Source of the DNA: Bacteroidales bacterium
GTDB taxonomy: Bacteria > Bacteroidota > Bacteroidia > Bacteroidales > UBA932
Direction of reading: 5' to 3'
Length of the DNA stretch: 54,161 nucleotides
Assembly (NCBI GenBank): GCA_016281015.1
Contig: JAEEHS010000063.1
Coordinates: 1-54,161, forward strand
This document shows positions 17,779 to 26,270 of this stretch, one piece after another. Position 1 is the first letter of the stretch. Each line of letters begins with the position of its first letter. The notes beneath the pieces are model-generated. The model saw nothing but the letters and a program-made list of their open reading frames with translations. It did not search any database and had not been told where the DNA came from. The translations under genes were made by a program, and so were the position numbers.

Positions 17779-19512
17779 ATGAAATTACGCACAGAACGCC
17801 AGATGCAGGCGAAGACGCTGCTCAAAGACGGTGAATACCGGAGCATACGGGATATGCTGCAGCGGATCAACCGGATCATTCCTCAGAAAAAGATTCTGGC
17901 AGGACTCGACAAAGACAAACAGATTTATTATTATACGGCTTCCCAGCTCTATGAAGAAGTGATGTGCCTCGGCGACGGTCTGATCGACCTCGGCCTGAAA
18001 GGGGCCCATATCGCCATCTTCTCGGAGAACAGCTGCCGCTACGTCCTCGCCGACATCACCGTTTCCAGCGGTGTCGGCGTGGTCACTCCCATCGACGTCA
18101 ATGCCCCGGTCAACCTGGTGGTGACCCTGCTGGGCAAATGCGACGCGGACGCCGTCCTGTGCGGCGCCGGCTACATCGACCGCATCCTCGAGGCGCAGAA
18201 AGAATGCCCCCGGGTCAAGACCCTCATCACCCTGGACCGGAAAGTGGAAGGCTATCCTTTCTACGACGAGCTGGTTGAAAAAGGCCGCTCGCTGAAGGAG
18301 CAGAGCGTCTACCGCGGACTGGTCAGCGAGCCCGACGCCCCGGCCAAGATCCTCTTCACCAGCGGCACGACGGGCGCCAACAAGCCGGTGCTCCTGTCCA
18401 ACGCCAACCTCGCGGCCAACATGATGAACTGCATCGACGTGATCCGCGCGAAGGGGGACAATACCTCGATGAGTGTCCTTCCGATGCATCACGCCACGGA
18501 GATCAACACCCACATCATGGCGCGTATCGGCTGCGGCCGGCTCACTTACATCAACGACAACATGCGCAACATGATGGTCAACATCAAGATTTTCAAGCCG
18601 GATGTGATCACCATCGTGCCCATGATTGCCTCGGCCTTCTACAAGACCATCTGGGCCCAGGCCAAGAAGGCCGGAAAGGACGAGAAACTCCGCAAGGGCA
18701 TTAAGCTCTGCAACCTCCTGAGAAAATTCGGCATCGACAAGACCCATGACCTCTTCAAGGATGTGTATGCCCCCTTCGGCGGCAACCTCAAGCTGATCGT
18801 CTGCGGCGGTTCCATGCTCAATCCGGTGGTCATCAAGGGCATGAACGACCTCGGCATCCAGATCCATAACGGATATGGCATCACCGAGTGCGGCCCGCTG
18901 ATTTCCATGAACGCCGACACCCTGGACGAGCACCTCAGCGTGGGACCTGCCTGCCCGGGACTGGAAGTGAAGATCGAAAATCCCGACGAAGACGGGGTCG
19001 GAGAGCTCTGTGTCCGTGGAAAAAGCGTTTCCCATGGCTACTACAAGGACCCTGCGGCGACGGCGGCCGTGTTCAGCGAGGACGGCTTCTTCAACACCGG
19101 TGACAGCGCCCGCATCGACTCGAAGGGCCGCATCATCCTGGTGGGCCGGAAGAAGAACACCATCGTCCTGCAAAGCGGCAAGAACATCAGCCCGGAAGAG
19201 GTGGAGAACGTGATCGAGACCCATCTGGACTATGCCGACGACATCGCGGTCTATCTCGCTGCCCTGCCCCTGGCCGGCGGCACTTCCCGGGACATCCTCT
19301 GCGCGGGCCTCTACATCAAGGATCAGGAGATCCGCCGGGATACGGCCCGGATCCGTGCGGACATCGAGGCGGTCAACGCCCTCCTCCCCGAATACAAGAA
19401 CATCGAATACATCGAGCTGGTCGACGAGGAGTATGAAAAGACTTCGACCCGCAAGATCCGCCGGACCCAGCTGCCGACCGTGTGTTCAGGTAAAGGTATT
19501 CATTTGATTTAA
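17779..19512 (+). CDS. AMP-forming acyl-CoA/acyl-ACP ligase
   Basis: The 577-residue protein is an ANL-superfamily ligase. It has the P-loop LFTSGTTGANKP (TSGTTG at 194-199), GYGITECGPL, NTGDSARID, the hinge region GRKKNTIVLQSGKNISPEE (from residue 456) and the catalytic lysine in STRKIRR (K559). It activates a carboxylate with ATP and should transfer it to the carrier protein encoded 12 nt downstream. Overall it looks closer to long-chain acyl ligases than to amino-acid adenylation domains, but the substrate cannot be read with confidence. A -7-like TATTTTTG lies just before the ATG. Confidence 0.87.
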   Translation: MKLRTERQMQAKTLLKDGEYRSIRDMLQRINRIIPQKKILAGLDKDKQIYYYTASQLYEEVMCLGDGLIDLGLKGAHIAIFSENSCRYVLADITVSSGVGVVTPIDVNAPVNLVVTLLGKCDADAVLCGAGYIDRILEAQKECPRVKTLITLDRKVEGYPFYDELVEKGRSLKEQSVYRGLVSEPDAPAKILFTSGTTGANKPVLLSNANLAANMMNCIDVIRAKGDNTSMSVLPMHHATEINTHIMARIGCGRLTYINDNMRNMMVNIKIFKPDVITIVPMIASAFYKTIWAQAKKAGKDEKLRKGIKLCNLLRKFGIDKTHDLFKDVYAPFGGNLKLIVCGGSMLNPVVIKGMNDLGIQIHNGYGITECGPLISMNADTLDEHLSVGPACPGLEVKIENPDEDGVGELCVRGKSVSHGYYKDPAATAAVFSEDGFFNTGDSARIDSKGRIILVGRKKNTIVLQSGKNISPEEVENVIETHLDYADDIAVYLAALPLAGGTSRDILCAGLYIKDQEIRRDTARIRADIEAVNALLPEYKNIEYIELVDEEYEKTSTRKIRRTQLPTVCSGKGIHLI

Positions 19513-19524
19513 GCGAGAGACACC

Positions 19525-19758
19525 ATGGATATCAAGGCCATTCTCCTGGACATTATCCAGGACTATATAGATTTTCCTGCCAGCGAAATCGACACCTCCG
19601 CCCCCTTCAAGGCGGTGGCTGCGCTGGACTCTTTCATGTATATCGAGATGATCAGCGCCCTGGAGGAGAAATTCGGGATCAACATTCCGAATGCCGACCT
19701 CCGGGGGTTCAAGACCATCGACGACATCATCGCCTACGTAGAAAAACGCGTCTCATGA
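19525..19758 (+). CDS. Dedicated acyl carrier protein
   Basis: The 77-residue acidic protein is an acyl carrier protein. Ser36 in ALDSFMYIEM is the site for the phosphopantetheine arm; the usual DSL is DSF here. The four-helix pattern and length are normal. It is not beside fatty-acid synthesis genes, so it is likely a dedicated carrier for the adjacent ligase and condensation-like protein. No phosphopantetheinyl transferase is encoded in this window. Its TGA overlaps the ATG of the polygalacturonase (ATGA, 19755-19758). Confidence 0.88.
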   Translation: MDIKAILLDIIQDYIDFPASEIDTSAPFKAVAALDSFMYIEMISALEEKFGINIPNADLRGFKTIDDIIAYVEKRVS

Positions 19759-21077
19759 GAAAACCCCTTCTCCTCCTCCTGCTGCTCCTGCCCCTCGGCC
19801 TATGGGCGCAGCGCCCGGCCGAGATTCCGGATCACCGCGTGGTTCTGACGGACTTCGGCGGCGTCCCGGACGGCGTTACGCTCAACACGGAAGCCTTCCG
19901 GAAGGCCATCTCCGCCCTGTCAAAACGCGGCGGAGGACAGCTGGTCGTCCCCGAGGGCCTCTGGCTGACCGGCCCGATTGTCCTGAAGGACGCCATCGAC
20001 CTTCACCTGGAAAAATCGGCGGTCATCGTCTTTACGCCCGACAAGAGCGCGTATGTGGAGGAGGGAAGCGGTCGTCCGTGCATCAGTGCGTCCAAACGCC
20101 ATGACGTGCGGATTTCCGGAGAAGGAATCATTGACGGAAACGGAGAGTGGTGGCGCCCGGTGAAGCGCTCGAAAAACAGTGACGAGGAGTGGAAGCAGTA
20201 CCTCCGCAAGGGCGGCAGCGTGACCCAGGACGGTTCGCTCTGGTATCCCTTCAACCTGAAGCATTTCCCGAACGTGACCGCGGGCGAGAAGAGCGAGGAG
20301 AAACTGCGTGCCCATATGATCCGCCTGACCGACTGCGAGCGGGTGACGGTCACCGGGGTGACGATCCAGAACGCCCCCCGCTTCCACCTCGTCCCGACCC
20401 GCTGCCGGGATGTCATCATTGAAGGGGTGACCGTCCGCTGCCCCTGGAATGCCCAGAACGGCGACGGCATCGACATCATGTCCTGCCGGCATGTCCGGAT
20501 TTCCGGCTGTACGGTCGATGTGGGCGACGACGGCATCTGTCTCAAGGCCGGCGCGGGACAGCGGGGCGTCGAGGCCGGTCCCTGCCAGGACATCCTGATC
20601 GAGAACAACACCGTCTTCCATGCCCACGGGGGCTTTGTCATCGGTTCGGAGTTCTCCGGCGGCATGGAGGACATCACCGTCCGGCACAATGTCTTTTCCG
20701 GGACGGATACGGGCCTGCGTTTCAAGAGCGCGCCCGAGCGCGGCGGAGTGTGCCGCAACATCCGGATCAGCGACATCGTGATGACGGACATCAAGAATGA
20801 GGCCGTCGTCTTCCAGACGACTTATGCCGACCGCCCGGCCGGCTATGAGGACAACCAGGCCGCCCGGACGGAGCGCTTCCTGCCGGATTTTACGGACATC
20901 GTGATGGAGCGGATCGTCTGCCGCGGTGCGGCGACCGCCATCCGCTCCCAGGGACCGCTCAGCCAGATCCATGGGATCGTCCTGCGGGATGCGACCTTCT
21001 TCTACAACGAAACTGAGCAGGCCATTGACGACCCGCTCAGCATTCAGATGGAAAACGTCCGTTTCCTGACGTTCTAA
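19755..21077 (+). CDS. GH28 polygalacturonase-like glycosidase, exported
   Basis: The 440-residue protein has a signal peptide ending LGLWAQ and a right-handed beta-helix of family GH28. All catalytic blocks are present: NGDGID (235-240), GDDGICLK (D258 and D259), HAHGGFVIGSE (H291) and RFK (322-324). It hydrolyses galacturonan-like chains or side branches, outside the inner membrane. It is translationally coupled to the carrier protein gene (ATGA), an unusual partner for a pectinase. Its stop overlaps the stop of the converging M16 protease gene by 4 bp. Confidence 0.92.
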   Translation: MRKPLLLLLLLLPLGLWAQRPAEIPDHRVVLTDFGGVPDGVTLNTEAFRKAISALSKRGGGQLVVPEGLWLTGPIVLKDAIDLHLEKSAVIVFTPDKSAYVEEGSGRPCISASKRHDVRISGEGIIDGNGEWWRPVKRSKNSDEEWKQYLRKGGSVTQDGSLWYPFNLKHFPNVTAGEKSEEKLRAHMIRLTDCERVTVTGVTIQNAPRFHLVPTRCRDVIIEGVTVRCPWNAQNGDGIDIMSCRHVRISGCTVDVGDDGICLKAGAGQRGVEAGPCQDILIENNTVFHAHGGFVIGSEFSGGMEDITVRHNVFSGTDTGLRFKSAPERGGVCRNIRISDIVMTDIKNEAVVFQTTYADRPAGYEDNQAARTERFLPDFTDIVMERIVCRGAATAIRSQGPLSQIHGIVLRDATFFYNETEQAIDDPLSIQMENVRFLTF

Positions 21078-23959
21078 TAACCGAAGATTTCTTCGAGGGA
21101 GACCTGCCGGAGCGGTCCGAGGGTCTTCAGGTACGCCATGTCCAGGTCCTTCGGATCCCCGAGGATGCCGTAGGTGTAGGTGCGCCCCTGGATCCATTGG
21201 GCGTGGGTGGCCACGAGATCGTCCATCGTCAGGTCACCGATTTCGGCATAGACCCGCTTGCTCCGGGGCTCGTCCAGGCCGTATTCCCGGGCGGTGAGGT
21301 AGCTGTAGAGGACCGCCTCGCCGACCGTGCGTTCCGTGCGGAGTTTCCCGAGGATGGACGCCTTGGCGATCTCGAGGTTCTCCGGTGCCAGGGGCAGGGT
21401 TTCGATGATCTCGTCGAAGCCTTCGACCGCCTTGCGGAGCTTGTCGTTCTGGGAGGCGATGAAAGCGCGGAAGGTGTAGGTGTCCTCGAGGTTGAGGGGA
21501 CCGCCGAGATAGGCGCCCGCCCCATAGGCCAGGGCGCGGGATTCCCGCATTTCCTGGAAGACGATGGCGTTCATTCCGCCGCCGTAGTACTCATTGAACA
21601 GCTCGATGGCCGCATCCTGTCCAAGATCCAGCTTTTCACCGCGGTTCGAATACTGGACGTAGTTGAACTGCCGGGACGGGTAGGGAGCGACGATGACTTC
21701 CTTCGAAGGGGTCAGCTGCTTCTTGGCGTAGGTCTTCTGCAGCGGAGCGAGCCCTTCGGTCTTGTGGACCGGATCCAGGTCCTGGAGCACCTTCCCGGGG
21801 GCCTCCGGTCCATAGTAAAGGATCCGGTGCTGGTGCTCCATCAAGTCTTTCAGGCAGCCCAGCAGGTCTTCTCCCTTCAGGGCAAGGACCTCCTCGTTCG
21901 AGAGGGTCTTGGCCTGGAGGTATTCTTTCCCGTAGATCAGATAGTTCTGAAGGGCGCTGTTGCAGGCGCGCTGGTTTTTCTTCGCGTCCATGCGGCTGCG
22001 GAGAATGTCCATCTTCAGCTGCGAGAGCACGGCCTCGTCCGCCTGGGCGTTTTTCACCAGATCTTCCACGATCGCGAGTGCCTCGGCGGTATGCTCCGCC
22101 AGGCCGGTGACCTTCAGGACGCTGGTATTCCCGCCGACCGAGAGGGTCCATTCCGAAGCCAGGGCGTAGAGCGAGGAAGCGACCTGCTCCGCGCTCCGCG
22201 TGGGCGTGCCGAGGTAATTGATATAGGTCGCGGCATAGGGGAGGAGCGGGTCGTTGTCGCTGCCCCGGTCGAAGCGGAAGCTCAGCGTGGCGATATCGTT
22301 TTTCTCGTTCTTCTTATAGAGGTATTCCAGGGCGTTGTGCTCCTTCACTTCCAGGTCCTTCCGGAAGTCCACGAAGACCGGCTCGATCGGCGCGGGCTCC
22401 AGCGCGGCGATTTCCTGGAGGAAGGCGCTCTGCTTGTCCCGGTTCGTCACGATCGGGGTGATCTTCGGGGCGTCGATCTTCTTGATGGAGGTATCTTCGC
22501 CGATGTGCTTGTAGACGATGGCGCAGCACTCGGGGGCGAGGTATTTCCCGGCCCAGGCGATGATATCATCCCGGCCGAGCGCCTGGATGCGCCCGCTCCG
22601 GCCCACCTCGCTCTTCCAGGAAGTCCCGTTGACGAAACTGTCCACGAAGCGGTCGGCCCGGCTCCGGTTGCTGATGAGTCCCTTCATCTCGTCGAGTTTG
22701 TAGTTGGCCTTGACGGCTTCGAGCAGCTCGTCGGAGAACGCCCCCTCGCGCAGTTTCTGGACTTCGGCAAGCAGGAGGTCTTTCACCTCGGCGAGTGACT
22801 GGCCTTCCTTCGGCATCCCTTCCACCAGGAACAGGCCCCCCTCGGTACGGTTGTAGGGGAAGATGCTGCCGGAAAGGATTTTCTGCTGCTGAAGGAGGTT
22901 GAGGTCCATCAATCCGGCCATGCCGTTGGAGAGGATCCGGGAGGCAATCTCGGAAATCTCGCTCTCCTCAGAATGGGCACCGGGCGTCCGCCAGCCCATG
23001 AAGACGAACTCGGCCTCGTTGCCGAGGATGTCTTTCACCCGCGGGGCGGTGAGAGGCTCTTCCGCGGCGAAATGCCGCTCGGGAAGGTCCCGGTTCGGCT
23101 CCCAGTCACCGAAGTATTTTTTGATGGTCTTCACGACCTCGTCCGGGTCGAAATCGCCGGAGAGGCAGATGGCGATGTTGTTCGGCACATACCAGGTATC
23201 CTTCTGGTGGCGGATGGCCTTCAGGGAGGGATTCTTCAGATGGTCCTGGGTGCCGATCACCGTCTGGGTGCCGTAGGGATGATGGGCAAAGAGCATGGAG
23301 TCGAGGGCGTCTATGGCCTTCTCCCCGTCGGAGGTCAGGCCCATGTTCTTTTCCTCATAGACGGCCTCCAGCTCGGTATGGAAGCCCCGGAACACGCAAT
23401 TGCGGAAGCGGTCGGCCTCGATGCGGGCCCAGGCGTCCAGCTGGTTGGAGGGGATTTCCTCGACATAGCAGGTCACGTCGTTGTTGGTGTAGGCGTTCGA
23501 GCCTTCGCTGCCGATGATGGACATCAGTTTGTCGTATTCGTTCGGGATGGCGATCATCGAGGCGGCGTAGCTGACCGAGTCGATTTCGTGGTAGAGCGCT
23601 TCGCGTTCCGCGGGATCCGTCAGGGTGCGGTACACTTCGAAGAGGGAATCGATCTGCCCAAGGAGGGGTTTCTCGGCCGCATAGTCCTGGGTCCCGAACT
23701 GCTCGGTCCCCTTGAACATCATGTGCTCGAGGTAATGGGCCAGGCCGGTATTGTCCGCGGGGTCGTCTTTCCCGCCGACGCGGACGGCGATGTAGGTCTG
23801 GATCCGGGGCTCGTCCTTATTGACAGTCATGTAGATTTTGAGCCCGTTGGAGAGGGTGCAGATTTTCGCATCGAGGGGATCGCCCTTGACGCTTTCGTAG
23901 CGGTTGCAGGAGACGGCCGCGACAAGGGCGGCCGCCAGGAGGAGGATCAATCTTTTCAT
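21074..23959 (-). CDS. M16 family zinc metalloprotease, lipoprotein
   Basis: The 961-residue protein has a lipoprotein signal (lipobox AAVSC, Cys18) and the inverted zinc motif HYLEH (H75, E78, H79), with the third ligand expected in the TELEAVYEEKN stretch. Two M16 halves are present, as in pitrilysin/insulinase-type enzymes that degrade peptides in a closed chamber. It should sit in the cell envelope facing the periplasm. Its ATG overlaps the stop of the XRE regulator by 4 nt, so it belongs to the NfeD-flotillin operon. A housekeeping peptidase role is most likely. Confidence 0.92.
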   Translation of the reverse strand: MKRLILLLAAALVAAVSCNRYESVKGDPLDAKICTLSNGLKIYMTVNKDEPRIQTYIAVRVGGKDDPADNTGLAHYLEHMMFKGTEQFGTQDYAAEKPLLGQIDSLFEVYRTLTDPAEREALYHEIDSVSYAASMIAIPNEYDKLMSIIGSEGSNAYTNNDVTCYVEEIPSNQLDAWARIEADRFRNCVFRGFHTELEAVYEEKNMGLTSDGEKAIDALDSMLFAHHPYGTQTVIGTQDHLKNPSLKAIRHQKDTWYVPNNIAICLSGDFDPDEVVKTIKKYFGDWEPNRDLPERHFAAEEPLTAPRVKDILGNEAEFVFMGWRTPGAHSEESEISEIASRILSNGMAGLMDLNLLQQQKILSGSIFPYNRTEGGLFLVEGMPKEGQSLAEVKDLLLAEVQKLREGAFSDELLEAVKANYKLDEMKGLISNRSRADRFVDSFVNGTSWKSEVGRSGRIQALGRDDIIAWAGKYLAPECCAIVYKHIGEDTSIKKIDAPKITPIVTNRDKQSAFLQEIAALEPAPIEPVFVDFRKDLEVKEHNALEYLYKKNEKNDIATLSFRFDRGSDNDPLLPYAATYINYLGTPTRSAEQVASSLYALASEWTLSVGGNTSVLKVTGLAEHTAEALAIVEDLVKNAQADEAVLSQLKMDILRSRMDAKKNQRACNSALQNYLIYGKEYLQAKTLSNEEVLALKGEDLLGCLKDLMEHQHRILYYGPEAPGKVLQDLDPVHKTEGLAPLQKTYAKKQLTPSKEVIVAPYPSRQFNYVQYSNRGEKLDLGQDAAIELFNEYYGGGMNAIVFQEMRESRALAYGAGAYLGGPLNLEDTYTFRAFIASQNDKLRKAVEGFDEIIETLPLAPENLEIAKASILGKLRTERTVGEAVLYSYLTAREYGLDEPRSKRVYAEIGDLTMDDLVATHAQWIQGRTYTYGILGDPKDLDMAYLKTLGPLRQVSLEEIFGY

Positions 23960-24165
23960 GATTCGGATTTATATTCCAGGATGTCGCCGGGCTGGCAGTC
24001 GAGTGCCTGGCAGATGGCGTTCATGGTCGAGATGCGGACGGCCTTGGCCTTGCCGCATTTGAGGATGGAGAGGTTGGCCGGAGTGATGCCGACCCGTTCC
24101 GCAAGCTGCTGCGAGGACATGCCGCGGCGGGACAGCATCAGATCCAGGTTGACTACAATAGCCAT
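23956..24165 (-). CDS. Small XRE/Cro-type regulator (YozG-like)
   Basis: The 69-residue protein is a single helix-turn-helix domain: LDLMLSRRGMSSQQLAERVG, ITPANLSILKCGKAKAVRIS, MNAICQALDCQPGDILEY. This is the short Cro/C1-like type often seen next to membrane-protein genes. It lies inside the operon, 6 nt after flotillin and overlapping the protease start. Two near-identical 15-bp palindromic sites lie on the operon promoter (26231-26266), so it is likely an autorepressor of all four genes. That pairing is inference. Confidence 0.9.
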   Translation of the reverse strand: MAIVVNLDLMLSRRGMSSQQLAERVGITPANLSILKCGKAKAVRISTMNAICQALDCQPGDILEYKSES

Positions 24166-24171
24166 GGTTAC

Positions 24172-25569
24172 TTACTTTTCGTCCACCGGCTGATCTTCCG
24201 CAGCGGCCTTTCCTTTCAGGTAGGAAGGAAGTTCCATGCCGGCCATCTTGAAGAGGTCTTCCAGCGGAGGAACGGATTTCATCATGCCGGAAATGAAGTT
24301 CGACGTGGCGGTCTTGCCGTCAGCGCCGCTGCCGGTATCCCAGACGGTGACCTTGTCGATGTTGATGCCCTTGACGGCCTCGACCTGGGTCTTGACGAGT
24401 TCGGGGAGTTTGTCCGCGATCATCATCAGGACGGCCTTCTGCGGGTCGCCTTCCGCGGCGCCGACCAGCTGCTGGAAACCGGTCGCCTGCTTCGAGAGGA
24501 TTTCGAGGATACCGCGGGCCTGTGCGTCCATCTTGGCATAGATGGCGTCGGCTTCACCCTTGGCCTTGCGGCGGATCTGTTCGGCTTCGGCCTCGGCCTC
24601 GATGATGGCTTTCTCCTTGTCGATCTGGGCGGGAACGACGATATTGGCTTTCTGGGTGGCCTCTTCCCGCTCGGCACGGGCCATTTCAGCGTCACGCTCG
24701 CTCTTGTAGGCTTCTTCGAGGGCCTTGGCGGCCTGGACCTTTTCGGCAGCGACGGCGATGCGGGCGGCTTCTGCCTCCTTCTCGCGGCGGGCTGCGTCGG
24801 AATTCGCGATGGTGATCTTCGAGGCGTTTTCTCCTTCGACGGCGAGGGCGTTGGCCTCAGCGGTCTTGATACGGGTGTCACGCGTGGTCTCGGCAATCCG
24901 GATGTCCTTGTCCCGGTCGGCCTCGGCCTTACCGATTTCACCGTAGCGGTTCTGCTCGGCGACGGACTTCTTCGCGTCGTTGATGGCCTTGGCGGCGGCT
25001 TCCTTACCGAGGGCCTCGATATAGCCGGATTCGTCGCGGATATCGGTGACGTTGACGTTGATCAGCTTCAGGCCGATCTTGCGGAGTTCAGCCTCCACGT
25101 TGGCGGAGACGCTGGCGAGGAATTTGTCGCGGTCGGCATTGATTTCTTCAATGTCCATGGTCGCGATCACCAGACGGAGCTGGCCGAAGAGGATATCGGT
25201 CGCGACGTTCTGGATGTTGTCCGGAGACAGGCCCAGCAGACGCTCGGCGGCGTTCGTCATGACATCCGCTTCGGTGGAGATACCGACGGTGAAGCGGCAG
25301 GGGACGTCCACGCGGATGTTCTGCTTACTCAGGGCGTTCGTCAGGTTGCATTCGATCGAGATGGGCTTGAGGTCCAGGTAGGCATAGTCCTGGAACACCG
25401 GCCAGATGAAGGCGGCGCCGCCATGGATGCACTTGGCGGAGGAGGAACGTCCGGTCTTACCGTAGATCACGAGAATCTTGTCTGAAGGGCAACGGCGGTA
25501 GCGCTTCAGGATGGCGGCCAAGGTCACGAAGAGGACCGCCACGATGATGATAATCAAGGTTGTCGTCAT
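24172..25569 (-). CDS. floT: Flotillin (SPFH-domain membrane scaffold)
   Basis: The 465-residue protein has one N-terminal membrane helix (TTTLIIIIVAVLFVTLAAIL), an SPFH domain (IHGGAAFIWPVFQDYAYLDL onward to about residue 180), and a long Glu/Ala-rich coiled coil (about 190-350: KAEADRDKDIRIAETTRDT ... EAEAEAEQIRRKAKGEAD). This is the YuaG/FloT type that forms oligomers at functional membrane microdomains. It follows the NfeD gene by 18 nt, the usual pairing. The operon also has a dedicated regulator and an M16 protease, which is less usual. Confidence 0.93.
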   Translation of the reverse strand: MTTTLIIIIVAVLFVTLAAILKRYRRCPSDKILVIYGKTGRSSSAKCIHGGAAFIWPVFQDYAYLDLKPISIECNLTNALSKQNIRVDVPCRFTVGISTEADVMTNAAERLLGLSPDNIQNVATDILFGQLRLVIATMDIEEINADRDKFLASVSANVEAELRKIGLKLINVNVTDIRDESGYIEALGKEAAAKAINDAKKSVAEQNRYGEIGKAEADRDKDIRIAETTRDTRIKTAEANALAVEGENASKITIANSDAARREKEAEAARIAVAAEKVQAAKALEEAYKSERDAEMARAEREEATQKANIVVPAQIDKEKAIIEAEAEAEQIRRKAKGEADAIYAKMDAQARGILEILSKQATGFQQLVGAAEGDPQKAVLMMIADKLPELVKTQVEAVKGINIDKVTVWDTGSGADGKTATSNFISGMMKSVPPLEDLFKMAGMELPSYLKGKAAAEDQPVDEK

Positions 25570-25587
25570 GGCTTATACAATAATGGA

Positions 25588-26193
25588 TTATACGATATAG
25601 GAGTTGAGTTCTTCTACCAGGAGGGTCTGGTTGTCAATGACTTCCACGACCTTGACGGGGGTGCCGGTCTTGATGGTGTCCCCGTCGGTCACGGCGTTGT
25701 ATTCGCGGACGGCGCCGTTGATGGTGATCTGGACCTTGCCTTCGCCGTGGCGTTCGCCCGGGATGGACAGGTAGGCCGACCCGTTGCAGCCGACGGCGGA
25801 TTTGTAGAGGTCGATGGTTCCGCTCTGCTGCATGCCGGCGAGCCATTTGAACAGATACATGACCGCGGCGACGAGCGCCACCCCCACCAGGGCGGCGACG
25901 AGGTACAGTACAAGGGGAGAGGCGATCTTTTCGTGGAGCAGGACGGCGGTCCATCCGAAACCGAGGAAGAAGTTGACGAAGTTCCGGAAGGTGTACAGGC
26001 TCGACCCGCCCTCGATGTTCGACAGGTCCGCTCCGTCGGCAGAGCTGTCCACATCGATGCTGAAATCGCTGTCTGCGTCCGCTCCGATGAAGGTCATGAT
26101 GGATTGGATGACGAAAATGAGGGAGGCTGTGAGGGTGATGCCCCAGAGGATTTTCATGGCGGTGTCAAGTCCCGCCCACCAAGTTGCAATCAT
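25588..26193 (-). CDS. NfeD-like membrane protein (YuaF type)
   Basis: The 201-residue protein has three membrane helices (near residues 13-35, 72-90 and 93-117) and a C-terminal OB-fold (AVGCNGSAYLSIPGERHGEG ... VKVVEVIDNQTLLVEEL), as in NfeD/YuaF partners of flotillin. An acidic loop (DADSDFSIDVDSSADGADL) sits between the first helices. It is the first gene of the operon, and the ATG is 20 nt after a -7 box. It probably forms a complex with the flotillin encoded next. Confidence 0.87.
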   Translation of the reverse strand: MIATWWAGLDTAMKILWGITLTASLIFVIQSIMTFIGADADSDFSIDVDSSADGADLSNIEGGSSLYTFRNFVNFFLGFGWTAVLLHEKIASPLVLYLVAALVGVALVAAVMYLFKWLAGMQQSGTIDLYKSAVGCNGSAYLSIPGERHGEGKVQITINGAVREYNAVTDGDTIKTGTPVKVVEVIDNQTLLVEELNSYIV

Positions 26194-26213
26194 AGTGTTT
26201 TGTTTGTTTTCTG

Positions 26214-26243
26214 CAAAGATAGAAATTAATTATCGAAAAACAA
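26214..26243 (-). promoter_or_regulatory. Promoter of the NfeD-flotillin operon
   Basis: TTG (26243-26241) is followed after 19 bp by TATCTTTG (26221-26214), a complete Bacteroidales promoter. The -33 element lies inside the first operator of the tandem pair. Confidence 0.8.
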
Positions 26244-26266
26244 TAATTTTTTATTGAAAAACGATA
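26231..26266. promoter_or_regulatory. Tandem 15-bp operators on the flotillin promoter
   Basis: TATCGAAAAACAATA (26231-26245) and TATTGAAAAACGATA (26252-26266) share the form TATYG-AAAAA-CRATA with palindromic ends. Their centres are 21 bp apart, two helical turns. The first covers the -33 element. They are the obvious sites for the XRE-type repressor encoded in the same operon. Confidence 0.7.
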
Positions 26267-26270
26267 AATT

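Noticed and set aside
16385..19758. Classical modular non-ribosomal peptide synthetase
   Set aside because: The condensation, ligase and carrier parts are separate proteins, and the ligase looks more like a fatty-acyl than an amino-acid adenylating enzyme.
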